Positions 1 through 5,578 of a stretch of DNA of 5,640 nucleotides are shown here, in pieces. The notes under the pieces are model-generated. The model was not told where the DNA came from and did no database searches. It was given only the letters and a program-made list of their open reading frames with translations. Both the position numbers and the translations under genes were made by a program. Each line of letters starts with the position of its first letter. Positions within the stretch are counted from its first letter, which is position 1. Origin of the DNA: Oxalobacteraceae bacterium (GTDB lineage Bacteria; Pseudomonadota; Gammaproteobacteria; Burkholderiales; Burkholderiaceae_D); assembly GCA_027485535.1 (NCBI GenBank), contig JAIXQV010000062.1, forward strand, positions 1 to 5,640, read 5' to 3'.

Positions 1-466
1 GGAAGTTCAGAACGCGGTTCGACTCAACCACGATCAGGAAGCCGTCTTTAGTCCAGCAAACACCGTTCGGGTTCTTGAACTTGATCGAAGGTGCGAAAGG
101 CTTGACTTCGTCAGCGACGTTGTCGCCGTTACGGTCAGTAACTGCCCATACGGTGGTTTTGCGCGTGCCAACGAACAGCATGTTGGTCGATGGAGCAACT
201 GCCATGTAACGCGCGTCAGGAACAACAGCGTACAGATCGATCTTGAAGCCTTCTGGCATCTTGATCTTTTTCAGGTTTGCCTTCAACTGCTCGACGTTAG
301 CACCGGTCTGTGAAACGGTAGGAATGTCGATTGCTGTGCCCGATGTTCTGACTCCCGAGATTTTTTCGAGGTTCTCATCTTTTGTATTTGCAAAGCTCGA
401 TGCCGAGAAGGCGATGAGCATTGCCGATGCCAGGGCGCTCTTTACGAAAACGTTGGATTTGGCCAA
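1..466 (-). CDS. PQQ-dependent sugar/sorbosone dehydrogenase-like beta-propeller protein, N-terminal part (truncated by window edge)
   Basis: Seen: reading leftward from a TTG start at 466-464, the frame stays open for 155 codons to the window edge. GGAG (476-473) lies six bases before the TTG. The first in-frame ATG (421-419) would remove the basic n-region of the signal peptide, so TTG is preferred. Residues 1-26 form a Sec signal (two lysines, a hydrophobic stretch, then SASSFA with cleavage near Ala26). The mature part contains MPEGFKIDLYAVVPDARYMA, LFVGTRKTTVWAV, DRNGDNVADE and NPNGVCW, the first-blade pattern of soluble PQQ glucose/L-sorbosone dehydrogenase-type propellers (COG2133-like). 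Inferred role: periplasmic oxidation of a sugar, aldehyde or alcohol with PQQ, passing electrons to a cytochrome. The catalytic and PQQ-binding residues lie outside the window, so substrate and activity are unknown. The YVTN propeller gene upstream on the same strand supports a PQQ context. The family is fairly sure, the exact enzyme is not. Confidence 0.72.
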   Translation of the reverse strand, partial: MAKSNVFVKSALASAMLIAFSASSFANTKDENLEKISGVRTSGTAIDIPTVSQTGANVEQLKANLKKIKMPEGFKIDLYAVVPDARYMAVAPSTNMLFVGTRKTTVWAVTDRNGDNVADEVKPFAPSIKFKNPNGVCWTKDGFLIVVESNRVLNF

Positions 467-532
467 TTTAATCTCCGATTGGTTTTTATAAACAACACGG
501 TTTGTGACCGCTAACGCGGCAAAACTTTCATT

Positions 533-552
533 GATATTATGTACACAATATC
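533..552. promoter_or_regulatory. 20-bp near-perfect palindrome, candidate operator of the PQQ-type dehydrogenase gene
   Basis: GATATT-A-TGTACA-C-AATATC: every base pairs with its mirror partner except the seventh/fourteenth pair. It is centred on TGTACA and ends 66 bases before the TTG start, a usual place for a repressor or activator site. It has no loop, so it looks like a dimer-binding DNA site rather than an RNA hairpin. The regulator is not identifiable from this sequence. GntR-family sites can look similar, but that is only a guess. Confidence 0.45.
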
Positions 553-677
553 GCCGAAAACGCTTCTGCAATGCTAGTGGGCTTCGGACTATAGGTCTTG
601 CTCAATACGGGCTACAAGTGAAAATTTTTCAAGCTGTTGAGGCCCATCAAGCTGCGCTGTCAAACCGACAACCAACA

Positions 678-724
678 TCGAAAAACTAAGCATCGCTATC
701 AGCAACGTGCGGTTAGTTTTTCGA
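678..724 (-). repeat. 12-bp perfect inverted repeat after the YVTN gene, possible terminator or attenuator
   Basis: Arms TCGAAAAACTAA (678-689) and TTAGTTTTTCGA (713-724) are exact reverse complements across 23 bases. The right arm lies 18 bases past the YVTN stop codon. A transcript in either direction would fold an AT-rich stem whose second arm contains five U residues. No GC-rich core or trailing U-run follows, so it is not a canonical rho-independent terminator. Alternatives are an mRNA 3'-end stabilising stem or a pair of protein half-sites. Confidence 0.4.
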
Positions 725-742
725 CGCCATTAAAGGCAATAG

Positions 743-1687
743 TTAATTAATGACTACGCCCCATGGCATTTCACCAACTTGCACTTCTGACATTGCTTTC
801 AATTCAATCGCGTCAATCACCGTCACCGAATTCGAGCGGCCATTTGCCACGTAAAGCTTGCGGCCGTCTGGTGTAATCGCCATATTCCAAGGGCGCTTGC
901 CGACTGGGATGGTGGCAAGGATTTCATGGCTCGTGGTGTCGATCGCAGACACAGTGGCGTCTTTGCCGTTCGAGATGAAGACGCGCTTGCCATCGGGTGC
1001 CATGGCCACACCGTTAGCAAAATTACCCGTCTTTATCTGTTTGATAACCTTGCGCTTTTCGACATCGATCGCATACACCGTGCTGGCGATTTCGCAAGCG
1101 ACGTAAGCGACCTTGCCGTCCGGCCGGAAGGCGATCCCGCGTGGCCTATCGCCAACCTTGACGGACGCCACCTGCTTGCGGAGTTTGACATCAATAATGT
1201 CGACACTGTCGGCATCTTCGGCGGACACAAACATCCATCTACCATTCGGGCTGAATACAGCGTGCTCCGGGTTTTTGCCGCGCGTTTTGACGGCGTACAT
1301 TTTTTTCCCGCTCGCCACGTCGATGAAATTCACAGCATTACTGATTTCCGAGGCGGCGGCGATCCACTTGCCGTCCGGTGAACTGGAAACACCTTCCGGC
1401 GATTCGCCCAGTTCAATCTTCCCAACGGCCTCGCGGGTCTCAGTGTCAACCTTCACCAAGATATTGTTGGGCTGGTCGCTGACAAATAACCACTTCCCAT
1501 TAGCTGAAAGAGCAGCACCCCGCGGCTTGTCTCCCGCTTTGATCTCTCCAACCACCTCGTCGGTTGCGGTATCGATCACGGATACCGTTCCCGATTTCTC
1601 GTTTTGTACATAGGCGAATGGCGCACATAGCGCGCCCAGCGGCAACATGGCGAAGGCTAGGGTTGCGACTGCGTGTTTCAAGGACAT
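743..1687 (-). CDS. Periplasmic YVTN-family seven-bladed beta-propeller protein (PQQ-catabolism-associated type)
   Basis: 314 residues from the ATG at 1687-1685. GGAG sits six bases upstream, and this start places a clean Sec signal at residues 1-22 (MSLKHAVATLAFAMLPLGAL, cleavage near CA|PFAY). The longer frame to 1711 adds eight residues before the signal and is not favoured. The mature protein is seven repeats of about 42 residues: each has TVSVIDTATDEVVGEI-like strands, a G-x-x-P-[RW]-G turn, SPDGKWLFVS or PDGRKLYVAN, and a closing strand. The final PWGVVIN completes the propeller. Length and layout match the family annotated as PQQ-dependent catabolism-associated beta-propeller (TIGR03866 as I recall it), found in operons for PQQ-dependent alcohol oxidation. 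No enzymatic residues are evident, so a scaffold or binding role in the periplasm is inferred. It is not a lipoprotein, because the residue before Cys21 is Leu. The partner is probably the dehydrogenase-like gene downstream on the same strand. Confidence 0.85.
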   Translation of the reverse strand: MSLKHAVATLAFAMLPLGALCAPFAYVQNEKSGTVSVIDTATDEVVGEIKAGDKPRGAALSANGKWLFVSDQPNNILVKVDTETREAVGKIELGESPEGVSSSPDGKWIAAASEISNAVNFIDVASGKKMYAVKTRGKNPEHAVFSPNGRWMFVSAEDADSVDIIDVKLRKQVASVKVGDRPRGIAFRPDGKVAYVACEIASTVYAIDVEKRKVIKQIKTGNFANGVAMAPDGKRVFISNGKDATVSAIDTTSHEILATIPVGKRPWNMAITPDGRKLYVANGRSNSVTVIDAIELKAMSEVQVGEMPWGVVIN

Positions 1688-1874
1688 TGCGGGCTCCAGT
1701 GATCGATCCAAAGCAGGTTGCAGAAAGTGTTAGAGCATAACTTAAGCCTCAACTCGCCTAACAGTCCGATATTTCAGACTGTTCGGCGAAAATTTCGGTT
1801 ACGATGTCAATCAAACTAGACAGTTCAAAAATGACATGTTCGCCCCGGGTGGCGAGCCAGCGTAAGGGAAATGG
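1688..1874. promoter_or_regulatory. Divergent regulatory region between the YVTN gene and folE
   Basis: This 187-bp spacer must carry the start signals of both genes. Its main structure is the inverted repeat at 1755-1788. Weak promoter-like words are TATGCT on the minus strand near 1735 (toward the YVTN gene) and TACGAT at 1800-1805 (toward folE), neither with a good -35. ATGTCA (1804-1809) and TGACAT (1832-1837) are inverted copies 22 bases apart. A small hairpin TCGCC-CCGGGT-GGCGA (1840-1855) ends eight bases before the folE ribosome binding site (AAGGGA, 1864-1869) and might modulate its translation. I assign no riboswitch. Confidence 0.4.
1755..1788. repeat. 12-bp inverted repeat (one mismatch) with 10-base loop in the divergent spacer
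   Basis: Arms CGCCTAACAGTC (1755-1766) and GACTGTTCGGCG (1777-1788) pair at 11 of 12 positions around CGATATTTCA. Neither side is followed by a T-run, so it is unlikely to be an intrinsic terminator. It starts 67 bases upstream of the YVTN ATG and ends 86 bases upstream of the folE ATG, a position that suits an operator shared by two divergent promoters, or a leader stem-loop of the YVTN transcript. Confidence 0.5.
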
Positions 1875-2453
1875 ATGATGGCCGAAAAATTTACAGAGCA
1901 AGACTGGCGGCGGTTTCTGATCAGCATCGGGGAAGATCCTGATCGCAATGGTCTTGTCGAGACGCCGGCGCGGGTGGTCAATGCCTGGGCCCATTGGACC
2001 TCGGGTTATAAACAAAACCCAGCGGACGTCATGAAGGCTTTCGAGGATGGCGCCGAGCATTACAACGAGCTGATCGTGGTGCGCAATATCCCTGTCTACA
2101 GCCACTGCGAGCATCACCTCGCCCCCTTCTTCGGTAAGGCAACGATCGGCTACCTGCCAAAGGGCAAAATTGTGGGTCTGTCAAAACTGACGCGCTTGGT
2201 CGACTGCTTCATGAAGCGACTACAGGTCCAAGAGCGGCTCACGATGCAGGTTGCGAATGCCTTGATGGAGATGTTGGAGCCACGTGCGGCCGGCGTTGTG
2301 ATCCGCTGCCGGCACCTTTGTATGGAAAGCCGAGGTATTCGTACGGCCGGTGAGGAAACCGTCACCTCCGCCATGCTGGGCGAGCTACAAGATAACCTCG
2401 CGATGCGGACAGAATTCCTTGATCTCGCGCGCGAGGATCTCGGGCGCTGGTAG
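1875..2453 (+). CDS. folE: GTP cyclohydrolase I
   Basis: 192 residues. It converts GTP to 7,8-dihydroneopterin triphosphate, the first step of tetrahydrofolate (and tetrahydrobiopterin) synthesis, in the cytoplasm as a homodecamer. Seen: VETPARVVNAW (28-38), the zinc/catalytic motif SHCEHHLAPF (76-85), GYLPKGKIVGLSKLTRLVD (92-110), RLQVQERLT (115-123), RHLCMESRGI (146-155) and ETVTSAMLG (161-169). Zinc ligands by family comparison are Cys78, His81 and Cys149; catalytic histidines are His80 and His147. All are present, so it should be active. The helical N-terminal extension is short, which is normal for about 190-residue bacterial forms. Start: two adjacent ATGs (1875 and 1878) follow AAGGGA at 1864-1869; the first has the better spacing but the second is possible. 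It stands alone, divergent from the YVTN gene and convergent with the SET gene, with no other folate gene visible. Confidence 0.95.
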   Translation: MMAEKFTEQDWRRFLISIGEDPDRNGLVETPARVVNAWAHWTSGYKQNPADVMKAFEDGAEHYNELIVVRNIPVYSHCEHHLAPFFGKATIGYLPKGKIVGLSKLTRLVDCFMKRLQVQERLTMQVANALMEMLEPRAAGVVIRCRHLCMESRGIRTAGEETVTSAMLGELQDNLAMRTEFLDLAREDLGRW

Positions 2454-2584
2454 GCAGATGTGGTCCCGCCGAACTAACTTTGGCACGAGTCAATAGTTAC
2501 TCAGCAGTTCGCCGGCATCAGTGCTCTCCAACGTTAGCCAGTCGCGCAATTCAACAAATTCGCCAGCAAAAGTTTTTTCGGTGT
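2454..2584. other. Convergent spacer between folE and the SET gene, no clear terminator
   Basis: 131 bases between two stop codons facing each other. The only pairing I find is CGAACT (2470-2475) with AGTTCG (about 2506-2511), plus a bulged inner AACT/AGTT, with no T-tract. Transcription from either side may therefore end by Rho or read into the opposite gene. AGTTTTTTCGG near 2571-2581 has a T-run but no GC stem before it. Confidence 0.35.
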
Positions 2585-3088
2585 TTACGGACGTGTCGGC
2601 TTGCTACGGGTTTTTGGTGCGAGCATGGTGCCGCGGCAGTCATCGCTGCCGCAGCGGCAGGCGTAGGCTTCTTTCAGCGTTTTCGTCATGCGCTGCTCAA
2701 CCACTAAACCATAGTCGTAGCAGAGCTCTTCGCCGCGGCGGATATCTCGCAGTGCGTGGATATAAACGCGTCCTTTTTCTTCTTGCGCCTCGCAATTCGG
2801 TTCGCACGAGTGGTTGATCCAACGCGCGTCATTACCATTATCGCCACCATCGATCAGCCGGCCACTTTCCAGGCTAAAGAAAAAGGTGTGGTGAGGATTT
2901 TTAGGGTCGAGACCAAATCGCTGATCCGCCTGCTTCTCGCTGATGCGCTTGCCGCAGTACTCAATGATCCGGGCACCCTCAGGAATTTTGCGTGTAGCGA
3001 ACACCCCGTTGCCATGGACTGCTGAAAGCCGAACCTTGTAATGATCGTGCGGCAGCAAATCCTTCGAAACAGTACTTGCTGACTTCAT
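2585..3088 (-). CDS. SET-domain protein-lysine N-methyltransferase with post-SET motif
   Basis: 167 residues, almost entirely one SET domain, the S-adenosylmethionine-dependent lysine methyltransferase fold first known from eukaryotic histone modifiers. Seen in order: VHGNGVFATRKIPEGARIIEY (24-44, the N-terminal SET strands and the G-x-G cofactor loop), RWINHSCEPNCEA (89-101, with the NHSC cofactor motif), GEELCYDYG (119-127, with the catalytic Tyr of the ELxYDY motif), and a post-SET CRCGSDDCRGTML (144-156). Cys144, Cys146 and Cys151 plus Cys95 would form the usual zinc site beside the substrate channel. All key residues are intact, so activity is likely. There is no signal peptide or membrane segment. 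The tail is basic (KTRSKPTRP), which could help bind nucleic acid or an acidic partner. Small SET proteins are known in betaproteobacteria, Chlamydia and Legionella; targets may be ribosomal, nucleoid or host proteins, and here none can be assigned. No good Shine-Dalgarno precedes the ATG, but no better in-frame start exists. Confidence 0.92.
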   Translation of the reverse strand: MKSASTVSKDLLPHDHYKVRLSAVHGNGVFATRKIPEGARIIEYCGKRISEKQADQRFGLDPKNPHHTFFFSLESGRLIDGGDNGNDARWINHSCEPNCEAQEEKGRVYIHALRDIRRGEELCYDYGLVVEQRMTKTLKEAYACRCGSDDCRGTMLAPKTRSKPTRP

Positions 3089-3306
3089 GGGTGCGCGCAG
3101 AACTGCAGAAACAAGTGAGACATTGGAATCAAGCTTTCAAGGTTGGAGGTTGCGCTGCGGCCAACGATGCAACTGAGTACAGGCCAGAGAAGGCGCGAAT
3201 GATAGCGCGCCAAGGCTTCATTCCACAAATTGGGCGAGACCACTTCGGTACAATTGATGATGACGCGCGGTTATGCGCTGTCACCTTGTTTTAACCGGAC
3301 ATTTAC
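3089..3306. promoter_or_regulatory. Divergent regulatory region between the SET gene and the FAD dehydrogenase gene
   Basis: 218 bases with no supported gene. An inverted repeat GGCGCG-AATGATAG-CGCGCC lies at 3192-3211. Read toward the SET gene, its loop contains TATCAT (five of six matches to TATAAT), with TTGTGG 18 bases upstream as a weak -35. Toward the FAD gene, TACAAT at 3249-3254 is a plausible -10, 52 bases before the ATG, but I find no matching -35. A weak ribosome binding site GGA (3297-3299) sits seven bases before the FAD ATG. Confidence 0.35.
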
Positions 3307-4917
3307 ATGCTGCGCGTCACCGACCTTGTATTGCCGCTGGATCACCCTGAGCACGCGCTGCGCGACGCCGTGCTCGAGCGTTTGGGTGTCTCAGATGATG
3401 ACATGCTTGCCTTGCAGGTGCATCGTCGCGGTGTCGACGCGCGCAAGAAATCCGCTATACAGTGGGTATACACGGTCGACGTGACGCTGCGTGATGAGCC
3501 CGCAGCGCTGGCGCGACGCGTGCCGAAGGTGATGACCACGCCCGATATGGATTACCGATTTGTGGCGCGCGCTCCTGCGGGCTTATCGGAACGCCCGGTG
3601 GTGATTGGTTTCGGTCCGTGTGGGTTGTTCGCAGCGCTGATTCTGGCGCAGGCGGGCTTTCGCCCCATCATCATCGAACGCGGCAAGGTAGTGCGAGAAC
3701 GCACCAAGGACACGTTCGCGTTATGGCGTCAGCATCAGCTGAACCCGGAGTCAAACGTGCAGTTCGGCGAAGGCGGCGCAGGTACTTTTTCTGATGGCAA
3801 GCTATGGACGCAGGTCGGCGACCCCAAGCACTACGGGCGCAAGGTGCTGGAAGAGTTTGTCAAAGCCGATGCGCCACCGGAAATCATGTACGTTAGCAAG
3901 CCGCACATAGGGACCTTCAGACTCGTCAAGATGATCGAGTTAATGCGCGCAGAAATTGTTGCGCTGGGTGGCGAGTTCAGGTTCGAGCAGAAAGTCGATG
4001 GACTCGATATTGTTGACGGCCAGTTACGCGCGGTGCATCTTTCCAATGGCGACAAGCTGCCGACCCGTCACGCCATTCTCGCAATCGGCCATAGCGCGCG
4101 CGACACGTTCCAGATGCTGCACGATGCTGGCGTGTTCATGGAAGCGAAACCGTTTTCGATAGGCTTTCGCATCGAGCATCCGCAGTCACTGATTGATCGT
4201 GCACGCCTCGGTAAGTTTGCCGGCCATGCCATGCTCGGCGCCGCTGATTACAAGCTGGTACATCACGCGAGCAATGGTCGGTCGGTGTACAGTTTTTGTA
4301 TGTGCCCTGGCGGCACTGTGATCGCGGCGACGTCCGAAGTTGGGCGAGTGGTGACCAACGGCATGAGCCAATACTCGCGCAATGAGCGCAATGCCAATGC
4401 CGGCATTGTGGTGGGTATCACGCCGCAGGATTACCCAGGCGGGCCGCTCGCGGGTATTGATTACCAGCGTGAGCTCGAGTCGCGTGCGTTTCAGCTTGGT
4501 GGGGGCGACTACAGCGCGCCGGGTCAGCTGGTCGGTGACTTCATACGACAGCGGTCATCACACTCTTTCGGCAGCGTACTGCCGTCATACAAGCCAGGCG
4601 TTCGATTGGGTGATCTGGGGCCATCCCTACCTCCATTCGCGATTGAGGCAATACGCGAGGCACTGCCGGCATTTGATCGGCAGATTCAAGGCTTTGCATT
4701 GGATGACGCAGTGCTGACCGGGGTCGAGACCCGAACCTCTTCACCGGTCAGAATCCGTCGTGGCCACGACCTGCAGAGCGTGAATACTCGTGGCCTGTTT
4801 CCCGGTGGTGAAGGCGCGGGCTATGCGGGCGGGATCATGTCAGCGGCGATCGATGGGATTCGTGTTGCCGAGGCAGTGTCGCAGTCGATCATCGAGAACC
4901 AACCACGCGCTGCATAA
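3307..4917 (+). CDS. NAD(P)/FAD-dependent dehydrogenase of unknown substrate (COG2509-type)
   Basis: 536 residues, close to the usual size for this family. Seen: an N-terminal domain of about 95 residues beginning MLRVTDLVLPLDHPE and containing DARKKSAI (44-51); a Rossmann FAD/NAD-binding motif VVIGFGPCGLFAAL (98-111) ending at the acidic IIIERG (121-126); NVQFGEGGAGTFSDGKL (150-166); the second nucleotide-region strand AILAIGHSARD (256-266); the family-specific CMCPGGTVIAATSE (331-344); TGVETRTSSPVRI (471-483); and the C-terminal FAD-contacting GLFPGGEGAGYAGGI (496-510). No signal peptide or membrane span is visible, so it is cytoplasmic. Members are often annotated as uncharacterised FAD-dependent dehydrogenases or pyridine nucleotide-disulfide oxidoreductase-like proteins; the CxC at 331/333 and Cys105 are not arranged as a known redox disulfide centre. 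It is a single-gene unit: divergent from the SET gene and closed by the terminator directly after its stop. Confidence 0.9.
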   Translation: MLRVTDLVLPLDHPEHALRDAVLERLGVSDDDMLALQVHRRGVDARKKSAIQWVYTVDVTLRDEPAALARRVPKVMTTPDMDYRFVARAPAGLSERPVVIGFGPCGLFAALILAQAGFRPIIIERGKVVRERTKDTFALWRQHQLNPESNVQFGEGGAGTFSDGKLWTQVGDPKHYGRKVLEEFVKADAPPEIMYVSKPHIGTFRLVKMIELMRAEIVALGGEFRFEQKVDGLDIVDGQLRAVHLSNGDKLPTRHAILAIGHSARDTFQMLHDAGVFMEAKPFSIGFRIEHPQSLIDRARLGKFAGHAMLGAADYKLVHHASNGRSVYSFCMCPGGTVIAATSEVGRVVTNGMSQYSRNERNANAGIVVGITPQDYPGGPLAGIDYQRELESRAFQLGGGDYSAPGQLVGDFIRQRSSHSFGSVLPSYKPGVRLGDLGPSLPPFAIEAIREALPAFDRQIQGFALDDAVLTGVETRTSSPVRIRRGHDLQSVNTRGLFPGGEGAGYAGGIMSAAIDGIRVAEAVSQSIIENQPRAA

Positions 4918-4944
4918 AAAACGGGCCGCTTCGCGGCCCGTTTT
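4918..4944. terminator. Bidirectional rho-independent terminator
   Basis: A perfect 12-bp stem: AAAACGGGCCGC (4918-4929) and GCGGCCCGTTTT (4933-4944), with a TTC loop (or a closed CTTCG loop). On the plus strand the stem ends in TTTTATT and starts at the base after the FAD gene stop. On the minus strand it ends in six T residues and lies 23 bases past the phasin stop. It therefore serves both convergent genes. Confidence 0.95.
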
Positions 4945-4967
4945 ATTGGCGTTACCGACCCCTACGA

Positions 4968-5522
4968 TTACTTCTTCGCGCGGCTTGGCTTGGCGGCCGA
5001 CATCTGGCTACTGATTTCTTCGAAGCCGCTTTCCATGGTGGCAAGCGCCTGCTTGCTACCTTTGACCATTTGCTCGATGGCGGCGTTGGTGTTGGCAACG
5101 CTGGCCTTCAGCAGCGTGATCACATTTTCTGAGCCAGCCGGAGCAGATTTCGACATTTCGTCGATCAGCTGATTGATCTGGCGTGTGCTCTGACCAATGC
5201 GGGTTTCAGTCGCGCTGGTGAATTCAGCTTGTGCTTTGGCCATGATGGATGCCATGTGGCGGGCATAGGCCAGCGCTTTTTCTGCGCCGGGTTGTGCTTG
5301 TGCCGATGTGGCGTCGATCAATGCTTGTGCGTCTTTCGCTGCCAGCATTTGCGCCGCCGCTGCCGAGGTCTGCGATAGTGATTCTTTGGCGGTTGCAATA
5401 TTCAACTCAACCAACTCGGTGACGCTGTGCAGGGCTTGATTGGCAAGTTCGTGCATCGACTTTAACTGTGCGTCGATCGAGGTCTTGGCAACTTTGCTGA
5501 GATGTTCTTGATTTGCGAGCAT
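4968..5522 (-). CDS. phaP: Phasin family protein (polyhydroxyalkanoate granule-associated)
   Basis: 184 residues. Phasins are small amphipathic helical proteins that coat polyhydroxyalkanoate storage granules and control their number and size. Seen: an almost wholly helical, Ala/Gln/Ser/Lys-rich sequence with no signal peptide, the early block MLANQEHLSKVAKTSIDAQL, then MHELANQALHSVTELVELNI and TAKESL, typical of the TIGR01841-type phasin domain. Next come ALAYARHMASIMAKAQAEFT and a coiled-coil-prone region to about residue 170, ending in a basic AAKPSRAKK tail. The ATG at 5522-5520 is chosen because AAGGAG lies six bases before it. A longer frame begins with TTG inside the -35 box and would not be transcribed. 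Length fits the family. It has its own promoter with two PhaR-like sites and shares a terminator with the FAD gene. No PHA synthase is in the window, so polymer production is inferred. The symbol is the family name; the paralogue number is unknown. Confidence 0.9.
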   Translation of the reverse strand: MLANQEHLSKVAKTSIDAQLKSMHELANQALHSVTELVELNIATAKESLSQTSAAAAQMLAAKDAQALIDATSAQAQPGAEKALAYARHMASIMAKAQAEFTSATETRIGQSTRQINQLIDEMSKSAPAGSENVITLLKASVANTNAAIEQMVKGSKQALATMESGFEEISSQMSAAKPSRAKK

Positions 5523-5550
5523 GGGATTCTCCTTGAATTCGGTGAGTAAA

Positions 5551-5568
5551 GCGGCGATTGTGCGCCGC
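5551..5568 (-). promoter_or_regulatory. GC-rich hairpin in the phasin leader
   Basis: GCGGCG (5551-5556) and CGCCGC (5563-5568) are perfect inverted arms around ATTGTG. In the predicted phasin mRNA this stem would form within the first 25 bases of the leader, ending 16 bases before the AAGGAG. It overlaps the TGCGCCGCA operator-like site, so the symmetry may reflect protein binding rather than RNA folding. Confidence 0.35.
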
Positions 5569-5569
5569 A
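5561..5569. promoter_or_regulatory. PhaR-like operator, promoter-proximal copy
   Basis: TGCGCCGCA, an exact palindrome about one central base, TGC-N3-GCA. It lies just downstream of the expected transcription start (-10 at 5579-5584, reading leftward), the position where a bound repressor blocks RNA polymerase. As I recall, PhaR sites before phaP genes in alphaproteobacteria have the form CTGC-N3-GCAG; the core matches and the outer bases differ. Assignment to PhaR is inference. Confidence 0.55.
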
Positions 5570-5578
5570 ACAAACCGG

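Larger units (their letters stand above)
467..742. other. 276-bp AT-richer spacer between the two beta-propeller genes
   Basis: No protein gene is supported here. Read on the minus strand it is the 3' flank of the YVTN gene followed by the leader of the PQQ-type gene. It holds a 12-bp inverted repeat (678-724), a 13-base palindrome TGAAAATTTTTCA (619-631), two copies of TCAAGCTG (629-636 and 647-654), a 20-bp near-palindrome (533-552), and a small CCGC/GCGG hairpin with a four-base loop (508-519) that would fall in the leader of the downstream gene. I could not find a convincing -35/-10 pair. CATAAT on the minus strand, inside the 20-bp palindrome, is the best -10 candidate but has no good -35. 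Confidence 0.5.

Noticed and set aside
629..654. Direct repeat TCAAGCTG twice, 18 bases apart
   Set aside because: Only eight bases and two copies in an AT-rich spacer; not distinguishable from chance by eye.
504..689. A 61-residue open frame on the plus strand in the 467-742 gap
   Set aside because: No ribosome binding site, no recognisable motif, and it runs across the palindrome and the inverted repeat; a chance frame.
858..1613. Several long plus-strand frames opposite the YVTN gene
   Set aside because: They are antisense shadows of a repeat-rich coding sequence with clear protein-family motifs on the minus strand; none has a plausible start signal or domain.
1625..1627. Cys21 of the YVTN protein as a lipoprotein acylation site
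   Set aside because: The residue before it is Leu, not Gly/Ala/Ser, so the lipobox is not met; ordinary signal peptidase cleavage after Ala22 fits better.
1688..1711. Eight-residue N-terminal extension of the YVTN protein
   Set aside because: The inner ATG at 1687 has GGAG at correct spacing and begins a clean signal peptide; the extension would place MDRSLEPA before it.
2454..2584. Possible terminator between folE and the SET gene
   Set aside because: The only stem is short and bulged, with no T-tract on either strand, so I did not annotate one.
2629..2660. GC palindromes TGCCGCGGCA and CTGCCGC-A-GCGGCAG
   Set aside because: They lie inside the SET gene and are explained by the codons of the cysteine/arginine/glycine-rich post-SET motif.
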